Source of the DNA: Diplolepis rosae
Taxonomy: Eukaryota > Arthropoda > Insecta > Hymenoptera > Diplolepididae
Direction of reading: 5' to 3'
NCBI GenBank assembly: GCA_030998225.1
Contig: JAPYXD010000754.1
Span: 7,564,001 to 7,628,000, forward strand
DNA: 64,000 nucleotides
Shown here: piece by piece, positions 24,401 through 33,400 of the stretch
Numbering within the stretch: the stretch's first letter is position 1
Layout of the letters: the number at the start of each line of letters is the position of its first letter
Translations under genes and position numbers: made by a program
Notes under the pieces: model-generated
The model's input: only the letters and a program-made list of their open reading frames with translations
Database searches by the model: none
Told to the model about the DNA's origin: nothing

Positions 24401-24543
24401 TTACAATAAAATCAGTTATTATCATACGGTGAGATTGAAATTATTTAATTTACATGGTAATGATATTGTTTCTAGTGCTATTTACCCGAAACCTTGGTAG
24501 TGACTGCAAAGGCATACAGAAGAGCACTAAATATGATTTTCAT
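9291..24543 (-). CDS. Secreted serine-protease homolog, SPH copy 2 (4 exons, intact)
   Basis: Join exons 24543-24486, 11585-11272, 10658-10407 and 9437-9291. This gives 771 nt, or 256 residues plus a TAG stop. Residues 1-19 form a signal peptide. A short propeptide ends at K27, followed by AVKG where active S1 proteases have IVGG. The chymotrypsin fold is recognisable: ISPRHFLTVAQAL around the His site, LNNIAVIL at the Asp site, FPIDLA matching the usual QPICLP, then HDIGTP matching GDSGGP. Catalytic His, Asp and Ser are replaced by Q71, N119 and I211, and the Cys pair flanking the His is gone, so it should be proteolytically inactive. All borders are GT-AG, phases 1,0,0. Intron 1 (12.9 kb) is inflated by nested transposons. 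The family assignment is firm; a role as cofactor, inhibitor or venom/secreted factor is inferred. Confidence 0.85.
9438..10406 (-). other. SPH copy 2 intron 3
   Basis: 969 bp, clean GT-AG. Matches parts of copy 3 intron 3 (GCAACTTAGCACAAC) and copy 5 intron 3. No insertion recognised, so it is close to the ancestral length. Confidence 0.6.
10407..10658 (-). CDS. SPH copy 2 exon 3
   Basis: 252 nt in phase 0, acceptor GTAG, donor GTAATT. It encodes the middle of the S1 domain, from FPIDLA (QPICLP site) to HFCC (ICAG site). An acidic EEDEDG stretch sits where the GWG loop normally is. Confidence 0.85.
10659..11271 (-). other. SPH copy 2 intron 2, with a conserved open segment
   Basis: 613 bp. 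On the minus strand 10824-10681 is a 47-codon open frame (IKAVLYKCAQWEAEKRNMSE) plus stop, almost unchanged in copy 4 (46416-46273) and diverged but open in copy 3. It is not needed for the S1 fold, so it is kept outside the main CDS. Confidence 0.45.
11272..11585 (-). CDS. SPH copy 2 exon 2
   Basis: Acceptor CTAG at the high-coordinate end, donor GTAAGC at the low end, 314 nt. It encodes the propeptide, the IVGG-equivalent AVKG, and the His and Asp regions (VAQAL, NNIAVIL). No cysteine is present, so the C42-C58 disulfide is absent. Confidence 0.85.
11586..12320. other. SPH copy 2 intron 1, exon 2-proximal part
   Basis: Collinear with 32440-32820 (copy 3) and 47510-47720 (copy 4). Includes a tRNA-B-box SINE remnant on the minus strand (CATTCGAGCCCGGGTC at about 12200). 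Confidence 0.45.
12735..13001. mobile_element. Palindromic MITE
   Basis: Near-perfect inverted arms of about 115 bp: AAGAGCAGGTTTCAG...ATGTTTA on the left, TAAACATTTATTTC...CTGCTCTT on the right, meeting around 12870. Would fold into one long hairpin. Non-coding. Confidence 0.7.
14160..14605 (+). repeat. GGCGCGCAAACTCG-family repeat
   Basis: About 445 bp: start GCGCGCAAACTAG, CGCTACATTTAACAGTAGCG, a (TTC)n run, AACTGCGCATGCG, end ACAATGCTCG. Inserted in the 5' LTR; the 3' LTR at about 20102 has no copy. Other copies lie at 39825-40262 and 61136-61580. No ORF. Confidence 0.65.
14301..14330. repeat. (TTC)n microsatellite
   Basis: TTC tract inside the GGCGCGCAAACTCG-family repeat; also at about 39955 and 61278. 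Confidence 0.8.
14655..14672 (+). promoter_or_regulatory. Primer binding site of the Ty3/gypsy element
   Basis: TGGCGTCCATCGTGGGG lies 2 nt after the 5' LTR. This is the usual gypsy arrangement of TGG plus the CGTGGGG context. The priming tRNA was not identified. Confidence 0.5.
15049..16952 (+). pseudogene. gypsy gag region
   Basis: A frame at 15973-16332 reads as a retrotransposon capsid (FLTRLEECRGI, LLLKDIALLWFQ, FKTAFRRRFGNYDFE), stopped at about 16332. 16650-16952 ends with two zinc knuckles: CLRCQKPGHFQIGC is a good CCHC; CYRCKTEGYTIRNC has Tyr for His. The upstream open frame from 15049 is unassigned. Frameshifts and stops make it non-functional as annotated. Confidence 0.65.
17480..18225 (+). 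pseudogene. gypsy pol fragment (protease, start of RT)
   Basis: ALYDPGSTRTF at about 17500 matches the DTGS aspartic protease site, with Pro at the second position. After a break at about 17893, the RT N-terminus reads RYRVVSRKVQEAMYQELDRM, then KWSTPIVMAKKANGGYRLCL and DAYPIPYVSAIL. Coding similarity stops at about 18215, well before YxDD. Confidence 0.7.
18611..20192 (+). repeat. 3' LTR of Ty3/gypsy element
   Basis: 1.58 kb, TGTGACGTGG to GCATCTCA. The fuller of the two LTRs. The tail (20025-20192) contains the site that is interrupted in the 5' LTR. Confidence 0.7.
20193..20869. other. Interior of the CCCGTGCA element
   Basis: AT-rich. Two short overlapping ORFs on opposite strands near 20450-20660 with no recognisable domain. 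Confidence 0.35.
20977..21717. other. SPH copy 2 intron 1, middle part
   Basis: Collinear with 32830-33350 (copy 3) and 47720-47990 (copy 4): ATTAACTTGTGGACTT, TTGCACCCAATATGTGTTG. No gene. Confidence 0.5.
21718..22260. repeat. Dispersed AAGGTCAA repeat (second copy)
   Basis: Matches 3140-3560 and 3970-4060. Begins GCTGCGGGGGTGGTTGATAT. The minus-strand ORF at 21711-22091 is repeat sequence. Confidence 0.5.
22364..23096 (+). pseudogene. mariner transposase, internally deleted
   Basis: N-terminus MDQRICNKFCVKSGIKCSKA, helix-turn-helix region, one stop (TYstopKLF), linker DDARPGRPSTSTTNE and the second HTH (TIREVVEDVGISVG), up to LKRVAVKFVP. The catalytic core is then deleted and the frame resumes at SPDLAPCDFF. 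Stop at 23041-23043, then the 3' TIR. Dead copy, same subfamily as 3558-3963. Confidence 0.75.
23097..23658. other. SPH copy 2 intron 1, exon 1-proximal part
   Basis: Collinear with 4283-4879 and 33357-33705. Contains a SINE remnant (GGAATTCGAGCCCAAGTC) inside an inverted repeat of GAAAATCTTTCTGTGGA/TCCATAGAAAGATTTTC. Confidence 0.5.
23659..24395. other. Copy-2-specific insertion of unknown type
   Basis: About 735 bp placed between TTAATT and GTGAAGTTACAATAAAATC, where copy 3 has only about 12 bp. The right third is GC-rich (24090-24370) with two overlapping open frames. No TIR, LTR or domain recognised. Confidence 0.45.
24486..24543 (-). CDS. SPH copy 2 exon 1 (signal peptide)
   Basis: Hydrophobic signal peptide, one residue different from copy 1 in its first ten (FSALLY). 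The donor GTAAAT follows phase 1, and the split Gly codon is completed by GC at the start of exon 2. Confidence 0.82.
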
Positions 24544-24740
24544 TTTCACTCAATCAATAATAGACCTAATTTATGTCGTGATTAGTGATTCGTTGCTTTC
24601 AACAAATAATCGAAGATACTTTCACATAGACTAGTATTCCTCACCATTCGCCACGAATTCCACACCTTATGTAATTAATTACGTGATTTAAGTTGTTACT
24701 CTAAGCTTATAACGACAAGCTTTTTGTTTTAAGTATATAC
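24544..24740 (-). promoter_or_regulatory. Conserved 5' flank of SPH copy 2
   Basis: Nearly collinear with the copy 1 flank, including the TATAAGCTTAGAG box and TAATTAATTACAT. Likely 5' UTR plus core promoter; no transcription start can be fixed from sequence. Confidence 0.35.
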
Positions 24741-24744
24741 AAAT

Positions 24745-25384
24745 AGAATACAATAATTTAATAATGTATAATTCAAAATTAGAGCTATTTTAGTAGTGAC
24801 TCGTTAATTCCACCGCAATAAATTGAAGTTAATACTTCTGTGACAAAAAAGGATGAACATAAAAAGATACTGAATGAAAGGAAGGTATGCTTCCAAAATG
24901 AAATACCCAATAAGCTAGACTTAATTGTGGATGTTGTGAAATAGGGAAGTAGTTTTACGATCGACGAAAACACATCCAGAAAATTCTTGAAGAATTAACC
25001 TAGCGGGCCTCGTCCAGAAAACGGTCAGCGAATTCGCTCACCATTCACTAACCGTTCACTGATCATTCGCTGACCTCGTAATAATATGAATAAGATGGTC
25101 ATAAATAACATTTGAATTGTTTCGACTATGATTCTGCTGTACATTCTAAGTTCAAAGGAATTAAATATACAATAATTATTTTATTTTTGAGCGTTGGAAA
25201 CGAAAAAAACAAACTTAATACCTGTCATTGGAAGCAGTGCAGTGGTGTAGCGAAACATTGCTGAACCACTGCACTGTCTTCAATGATAGGTATTATCTTT
25301 TTTTTCTTTTTAACGATAAAATATTGAATTATTGTCTTAACTTTGATACTTTCGAACTGAAAATGTACCGCAGAATCATAATTG
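24745..25384. other. Spacer between SPH copies 2 and 3
   Basis: Mostly collinear with 5530-5890. Carries a short CATTCACTAACCGTTCACTG/CATTCGCTGACC degenerate repeat at 25025-25078. No gene. Confidence 0.35.
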
Positions 25385-25770
25385 GAAGAATTTAAATTTA
25401 AGCGATTCACGATGAACGCTTTCATGAGATTGCTGCAGAGATTGCAGAACTGTTTGTAATATAATATGACTGGTTTTTTCTGCCACTATCAATGCATAAC
25501 ATTCTAATTCATGAAGCAAATATTATTGATACTTTTGTCATACCAATTAGTCAATTATCTGAAAAGGCTCAGGAAGCACGAAATAAAAACCTGAAAAGAG
25601 GTCGAGAAAATAATACCAAAAAATCATCTCCAATCAGGATGCACGAAGACTTGTGGCACTTTTTCCTGTGTTCTGCTGATCTTCACTTAGGAAGCTTGAG
25701 AAATGTGTTTCCCCAAATTGAGAGACCACTCCTTCTGGAAACTGAAAAACTGCTTTTTAATACTGATTGA
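25385..25770 (+). pseudogene. Fragment of a transposon-type protein
   Basis: The last frame (25492-25770) reads HNILIHEANIID, then QLSEKAQEARNKNLKRGREN and HEDLWHFFLCSAD. I recognise the SEEAQEARNKD-type block as recurring in arthropod transposon-like ORFs whose class I cannot name. Upstream frames (ERFHEIAAEIAELF) are interrupted. The 5.9-kb paralogous segment keeps only the start. Confidence 0.4.
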
Positions 25771-26587
25771 TTTCACTAGATTGATAAAAAATCGAAGTTG
25801 CCGATCAGTAAAAAATAGACACAAAATGCATTTGTTTCAAGCAAGTGTTAAAACACTGGATAATTGTTGTCAATTTTAAGGTATCATAGCAAAGAGTCAT
25901 TGAAAAGACATTCTTAGTTGATTCCGTAAACAGAAATTGAGCCTACTAATTGAAAAATCGCCAAACTGTGAATTTGTTAACAAAAATTGTTTAACCAATG
26001 GCCGAAAAGCATCTCTTCCTAATGATTCGTAGAAGAAAATTGCAATTATTCTGATATAGTTGTGATCTGTTTTAATACCTACTTTGATTAATTTGTGTCT
26101 TGAAGAAAATGTCACTTCTCAAATGTTAAAAAAAATGTCAATTTTGTTGTTGAATAAAAAATTCTACGCGCACAAAATTTTCAAAATTTAAGAAGTTTTT
26201 ATTCATAAATAAGTTGCAGAAATGAAATCTGTAGAAAATTAGATTTACTAGAACTTTTATTCAGACACATTTGCGATATCGCTGCTACTAAGAAGGACAT
26301 ACACGAAAAAAAAAATGTTCAATTCCATTTATTGTTGATTTCACAACTGTTGCTATTTTCCCCACAGGTAGAAAAATAGCCATTTCCCCGTTTCGAAACA
26401 GATGGTAAAAGTACAATTGTCACTAGACGTGTTGGGAAAATTAATGTGTTTCACTTGTGGGGAATAAGCGATTTTAATTTATGTGATTTCACCACTCGAT
26501 TACGGCTCGGGTTGCAAACTTTATACTCATTGGCAATTGCTCATTTCCTTTACTAGAAAAACAAATAGCTATCTTTTACAATATAAG
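25771..26587. other. Spacer between SPH copies 2 and 3, second part
   Basis: 26290-26357 matches 8690-8760. From about 26360 to 26815 an insertion not present at copy 2 contains the MITE below. No gene. Confidence 0.35.
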
Positions 26588-26799
26588 CACCCAGAAAACA
26601 GTTTCTCTGAATCAAAGAAACATTTCTTTGATATTCGGTCAAAGAAAAATTTTCTTTGAATTGAAGAAAGTTTAGTTGATTCAAAAAACTTTTCTTTAAT
26701 GTAAACAAATCTATTTCTCTGGATCAAAGAAATTTTTTCTTTGACCGTACATATATCAAAGAAATGTTTCTTTGATTCAAAGAAACTGTTTTCTCAGTG
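26588..26799. mobile_element. MITE built of TCAAAGAAA inverted repeats
   Basis: Arms AGAAAACAGTTTCT...TCAAAGAAACATTTC and its complement, about 75 bp each. TTTCTTTGA units recur on both arms. Non-coding. Confidence 0.65.
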
Positions 26800-27005
26800 A
26801 GTATGCATTGTTAGAGAGACTGATACCTTGAGAATTTCTACAGCTAACGTATGCTATTTTAACATAGGTGTAAGATTTTTTCAAACTGCCGCTCCCCAAA
26901 GCCTTAAGAAATTTGTGCATGGCCCCAATAATACAACTTAATAAACTTCTGTCTCATGAATTTTATTTGATGCACTCAGCAATACAAATTATACAATATA
27001 TTTAA

Positions 27006-27011
27006 TTTATT
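27006..27011 (-). terminator. Candidate poly(A) signal, SPH copy 3
   Basis: Same AATAAA context as copy 2, 330 nt past the stop. A second AATAAA lies slightly further downstream. Confidence 0.3.
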
Positions 27012-27340
27012 ACCATTACAGTGCCGTAATAGGATTTCAGAAGGAGACTTGAGCTCTTATACACTAGGCAGCTATGTTTAGGCTAAAATCTTCTGTTGTA
27101 TTTACTCAATTGAGCTTCGGGATAGTGTAAGGGTATATAAAATTATTTGGCTATTCTTGGATGGCCCAGAATATTGACAACTTTTAGATTTTTAATTTTC
27201 TAAACACACATTTTCATAGAAAATCCAAGAGCACAACTTTTTCCCCTCATAGAAAGTTTACCTGATATCAGAATAATATCAGCAAAAACGTTATTTTTCT
27301 CTGGTTTTCTGTATGAAACAAACTATGTTTTTGACAACCC

Positions 27341-27487
27341 CTAGCATCCAAGACGTATTTTTGCCTCTTCGATGTACCGTATGTGGAAGAAAATATTTAC
27401 ATAAAGTGAATCTGAATGCACACCTGGGCTATTTAGAAAAAGGCCAATGATCCTATTTTTGTCTAATATAGGGGTTCCAATATCATG
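27341..27487 (-). CDS. SPH copy 3 exon 4
   Basis: 147 nt, acceptor TTTTCAG, starting HDIGTP and ending RLGC-stop. It is only a handful of bases different from copy 2 exon 4. The open frame upstream of the acceptor is intron. Confidence 0.86.
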   Translation of the reverse strand, partial: HDIGTPILDKNRIIGLFLNSPGVHSDSLYVNIFFHIRYIEEAKIRLGC

Positions 27488-30400
27488 CTGAAAATGAATT
27501 TTTATTAGTTTTTCACATGAAATAAAAAAAAATTCTTTACTTCTTTTCATTTTTATCAAATAAAACAATACAATTTTTTGTGAAATTTGATACCCTTTTT
27601 TCATGAAATGTTTCTGTTCAACCCTAAAACCGAAAAAATGATTTTTCAATGTCCGAGAAGTAGGCACCGCCATTTTAGAATTCCAAAGAAATGAAATTTG
27701 TGTTAAGGTAATCGGGTAGTGGGAAGGGGGGGTGGTTAAGTGCCCTTTTTTATTTCATACATCGATAGATTAGACCCCTCCCGATCGAAAAGTCCTCTGA
27801 CATTTTGGGTCTTACCGTATTAAATTTTGAATTACCACGTCTCGAGTAGACGTGTGTATTCTGTCGGATCGAATGTCGCAAATTCGATTCGATTCGATTC
27901 GCCTTATTTGTTGGATCGGATTTTTTTGATTCGATCGGCCGCATAGTCGAATGTCGAATATTCGATATTCGAAGCGCCCTTCTTCGGATCTCGGATTTTC
28001 GACATTCGATCAGCTGTCCGTGAAATGTCGAATATTCGACATCCGAAGCACCTTTCTTCGGATGTCGGATTTTCGTCATTCGATCAAATAATAATAATAA
28101 GCCGTTGATAGATTGCGAATAGAGTCCAAGCAGGCAGCACCGTTTAGAATGTTGCTCGAAACATATTTATCACATTGATAGGATTAAAAATCATGTTTAA
28201 TGACGAAAATTCAGAAACTTGGTTACGAAAAAAATTCTGTGAACACGTTTAATTCTCACTATAATGCGACTGAAGAAGTAACTGAAAAACTGGTGGCAAA
28301 ATGTCCACAAAACAGAGTGTTTTATTATGGCGCGTCAACTGATTAATATGCTATTTTCGGACGTAGTAAACAATGTTATAAAACTCGTAGCGCGTGATTT
28401 CTGACGTAGGGTTAATACAATAAGGAAACTAATCATGAATGAAAACAGATGTCAAGAATTGTCAAGAATTAAATCATAAAAAAATGCTGTTTTAGTTAGA
28501 AATATTTTTTTTCTCCGAAAAAAACTGAAGTGGTTAGTTCTAGAACTTAAATATGAGAAAGGGCCGGAATAAAAAAACTTGTGTTGCTTATTTTTTGGTT
28601 CTTTACAACATATCCAAAAACAAACGAAATCGGAGCCGCACACCTGGGGAAAATCCCTTGTAAAAGAAAATTTTTTGGCAAGACATTTAATGTGCTTGGA
28701 TAGCGCAACTTAGCACAACTTTTAGTTTTTTCGAAATTTATATTTATAAATTATAGTTATATCCTTATCAAAAATTATCAGTTGAAGGTTATCGATGTCA
28801 ATAATATCGCACCTCGCTCTTCGCCGAGCCCAAGAATAATCAACGAGAAGGTGACGAGTATCTATTCCCACTTTTTTTCTGATTTCCAAAATTTCTGTTT
28901 TTTTTCGATAAAAACTTGAAGTTTATCATTCATATTTGCATCACAATATTGTGTATACTGAGAACTACCTAGCCCAATTTTTTCACCTAGAGAAAATGAA
29001 ATAGCGGCACGAGTAAAAAAAAATTATTTTGGTAATTTTGGGTCTCGTTTGATTTTCTCGAAAAATCTTTTATGGCGCAATTCGGCACAACTTTAATTTT
29101 TCTTTAAATCGAAAATGGAGGTGCTAACTTTTCGGACATTTTTCAAACTTTTTGTTTAACGTTGCTGTCGTTGTGACTGTTGTTGTCGTTGACTGTAATA
29201 GATACAATAACTTTGAAATATTTTTTTTGGTCGGATTAGGACTTGGCACACCAATAGAAATTTCAAAAATTAGAATATCTAATATTTTGTCTTCTGTTAT
29301 TACAATTAAAGCTCTAAAAATCATCTTAATTGGGCATTTCACGTTGTGACGTATCGGGCAAGATAGCCGTGCATAGAGGGTTGAACATTGACTGCAAATA
29401 CATGGAGTAAAATGTAAATTGTTTAATATCTTCATGAAAAATTATTTTTGAAACATACGTATACTTAAAAATTATTTTACATTTTTCAAAAGTTATTAAA
29501 CTGAATAAAAAATATATTATTTTTACCAGTTCGATTTTATTATTTAATCGAATAGGTTTCGAAAAATTAAAACTAATTTCTAAATTTACTTATGTTGACA
29601 AATAATTTTTCACATAGATATTTGAAAAAAGTTTCGTCCTATGTATTTAGTAACAATGTTTGGCTCGGCATGCACAGCCATTTTGGATTTCTACCACTGA
29701 AACTTAAATACCTTATGACAATTTTTGATTAAAAAAAACAAAAAGGTCGTAACATTCAAGAACTTGAAAAATACACAAAAGGCACTTGGTTCGAATTCTT
29801 ATGTATACAATTACCCAATGTGTCCAAACTCCCATTCCTCTGCAACAAAATTGTTCTGTGGCATGGAAGTGTATGAAACTCCATTGGCATTCACCATTTG
29901 GTAGCAAATACATTGGAAAAAGTTTTAATTCTATATCCAGTCCATCTTCATCCTCTTCATATTCGAATGCGAATAATTCCAAGTGCTTTTTGAAGTGGTA
30001 TCTTCTTGCCAAATCAATAGGGAAATTTCCATCCGGCAGCAATCCAAAACATGTATGTTCTTTAACCTACAACCCAAAAGGATTTCGATTGATAAAATGT
30101 ATTGATCACGGATCTAGGAATATAGTTACGAGTCATACTTAGGTGGGGAATGAAGCCAAAGGGGTGAATTCACACATATTATGTTGCTCTGCTTTGGATT
30201 GGGTGTACTTGTAAAGCACTGCTTTTATTGGAAGTTTCTATAATCATCCAATAAGATGCAATTTTTATTAGAACACTACGAAATTAGCCCAGTGACAAAA
30301 GAATTCTAGAGCAACATTGGTTAACGTACCAAGTGAGGTCCACCCCGCTTGGCTTAAGTTTGTGCTTCTCATTTTGTCTAATTATGCCAGGTCCCTTTAT

Positions 30401-33400
30401 TCCTAGGTCCGTGGTATTCATTCACTTGAAAAATAAATTCACATAGTTCATAAGTCATCAATTTACTTCAGGCTTCTACTAGTTTATTTGCAAGAAAAAG
30501 AGAACATTGTAAATTGCAGTACGTGCAATTGGTTGGAGTACTTGGTTAACACTATCGAATTTTTATATAATAAATTACCAATATTACTGCAATATTATTA
30601 TAATAGCGTAACGCATCACGATTTGGATGCGTTTCATAATTCAAAATAATGTGCTCATGTTCTTCTGTCTGAACTCTCAAATCTTCTTTTCTGATATACA
30701 CAGGCTGATTATCCACCGTATATCCACCAGTCAAAGCTTGAGCTACTGTTAGAAAATGTCTGAGCGAGATGAAGATTCCATAACCTCTAAGATGCTCATT
30801 TTCTCTTATGACGCCAACCAGGTTTTTCATGTGTTCATTTTCAGTAGTTAAATCAACTCCTTGAATTGCTTTGGCTTCTATGGACGAGGAGCCTAATTCA
30901 TTATAAAAGAAGAAGAAGGGTGTTAAGGATGGTTTTTACGTTTGTTCTGGAATCAATCTAGTGGTTGGATAGACTATAAGCTTTTAAGGGGTTTTCGATG
31001 TCGCCGGATCCAAATTCGAGGTCAAAATTTCACAAATGACATATACAGTCTGTTCAACAAGAGCGAGTCCTCGATTTTTCGAAAACTATTAGAGATTTTA
31101 AAACGTTTTTTTTTAAAATAAAAGTACTCTCGAAGGACTACGGCGCTACTACCTAATAGATAGTCCAGTCCCCATCGTTGTCCAGAATGGCCTGGCACCT
31201 TTTCGGCATGCTTTCCACTAATTTTTCAGCGTAGTCCGTTGGTAATTCTTGACATATCTTCCTGATTTTTTGCGAGAGCTGTTTCTGGGTGAACACACGT
31301 TTTCCCGCAAGCTTCCTCTTTAAAACACTCCAGACATTTTCGATTGGATTCGCATCGGGGGACTGTGATGGCCAGTCCAAAGTTGTGATGCCATTTTCTG
31401 TTTTCCAGGCGGTGCAGAGACGGTTTCGATGTTTCGGGTCGTTATCTTCTTGTATGATCCAATCGGCCGTATCTGCTCCAAACATCTTTGTAGCAGACCT
31501 TAGTAGACCACGTTCATATATTTGGAGCATTTTCTGAGCATTCAAGTTCTCGGTGAAGAGCTTTAAACACCTAAAACCGCGCTGTGAGAAGCATCACCAA
31601 ACATGGACCTTCACGGGGTGTTTAACGGTTCGCTGAAGTAATCTGCTGCCAACGGTAGACCAGGCATACTTTATGGGAACCCATGCCCAGAACGACGCAT
31701 CATCAGAAAAAATAACATTCGACCAGTCACGGTCGAGATTTTCAGCAGCCCATGCCTTTCGTTTTTCCATATGGGTTTCTGAAAGCAGGGGTTTTTGCCT
31801 CGTGCTACGGTATTTTATATTCGATTCAGCCAGACGCTGTCGAATGGTGTTTATACTGATGTTGACTCTCTTTTCGGCTAGAATAGCCTTGGCCTCTCGT
31901 AATCGTAGAGTGGGGAGACGCTCGAACAGCTTTATGATCGCTTTATCCTGCTTGCTCGTTGTTGCTCGCGGTTTGCCTCTTTCAGGTAGATCGTCGACTG
32001 TTTTATTGGCTTTATAACGCTCAACCCACTTCTTCACGAACGATTTCGACTTTTTGATGTATTTAGTAGCGGCTGTATAGGACATGAGTGGTCCCTTTGG
32101 ATGAGTACACAAGAAGATCGCTTCAAAACGTTTCGTGTACACAGAACTAATTATGACTCACGTCTGCTCTCTCGGACGATTCGAGCGCTACTGAATCTCC
32201 TTGGTAATTGCGACGTAGTCCTTTGAATGTACTTTCATTAAAAAAAAAAAGTTCAGAAATCTCTAATAGTTTTCGAAAAATCGAGAACTCGCTCTTGTTG
32301 AACAGACTGTATCACTAATTCTTAACAACAATTATCAGTTGAAGGTTATTGATATCGCACCTCGCTCTTCGCCGACCCCAGTAATAATCAACGAGAAGGT
32401 GGCGAGTATCTGTTCCCACTTTTTTTCTGATATTTATTAATATTTTTTTCTTTTTTAATGACTTTTGTGTCATTTTCAAAATTTCGTACAGAAATAAGAA
32501 TTTCAAAAGCCTTATTTTAATTTATTGCTATGATTGTAAACATATTTGAACTTTAAATGTTGAATAGGTACTCGGTTGGAGATTTATGAATGTTATAAAA
32601 TGAATTTTCAACGAAGAAGGATTATCAAATATTCATTTTAAAGAATTTGAAATCTTTTTGTGGAAAATGAGACTCATTTGACTGTGCCGGGATTCGAACT
32701 CGGGTCTTTCAATATCTGATACGCGCCTAATGATCCTCCGATCATGTAGGCAGTGGCCAAAAATTTCGAACTCAACCAACTAATTTGAAATTATCAAATA
32801 TTAATCTGATTTTAAAAACTGATGTTAGTGTACTAACAATATATAATAATGACGCGAAATTGTGCTTGCAGTTTAAAAAATTGAGTTTATGTGAAAATAA
32901 TTAACTTGTGGACTTGAGGATAAATGATAAAATAGATTTATTACTAGCAAAATCCAAAACTATATTAAATAACTTGGGAATAAGTAAAAACTACTGTTAA
33001 AAGTTTTACTTCAATGTTTTAATGTTATTTGCATCCAATATGTGTTGTAGCATATGTACACTTCAAGAAAAGTCTAACTTCTGTTATTAAATGTTTTTCC
33101 TATTTGTAATATATTTTAATCACAAAAAGTTTATTTGGTTTGAGAAAATATTATTTGTATTAAATAAAATCTTATGTATTTGATAACAGATTTTCATTTT
33201 AAACTAAAGAAGCTGGAAGGGAACTATCATTGAATTTAGTGCATTACTTGAATTTTCACAAATAAATATTTGTAAAAGACTATCTACATTTGTAACACAC
33301 ATCCATAACAAGTCACTATACATAGTAAGTCTACCACACATATTAAATGGTTTGATTGCTCACAACTGCTCGCAAGCAATTTCGCAAATACATTGAAACT

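Noticed and set aside
29786..30142. 118-codon plus-strand ORF, and 162 codons at 45970-46458
   Set aside because: Antisense shadows of SPH exon 3 and the conserved intron 2 segment. The minus strand has the S1 motifs and splice sites.
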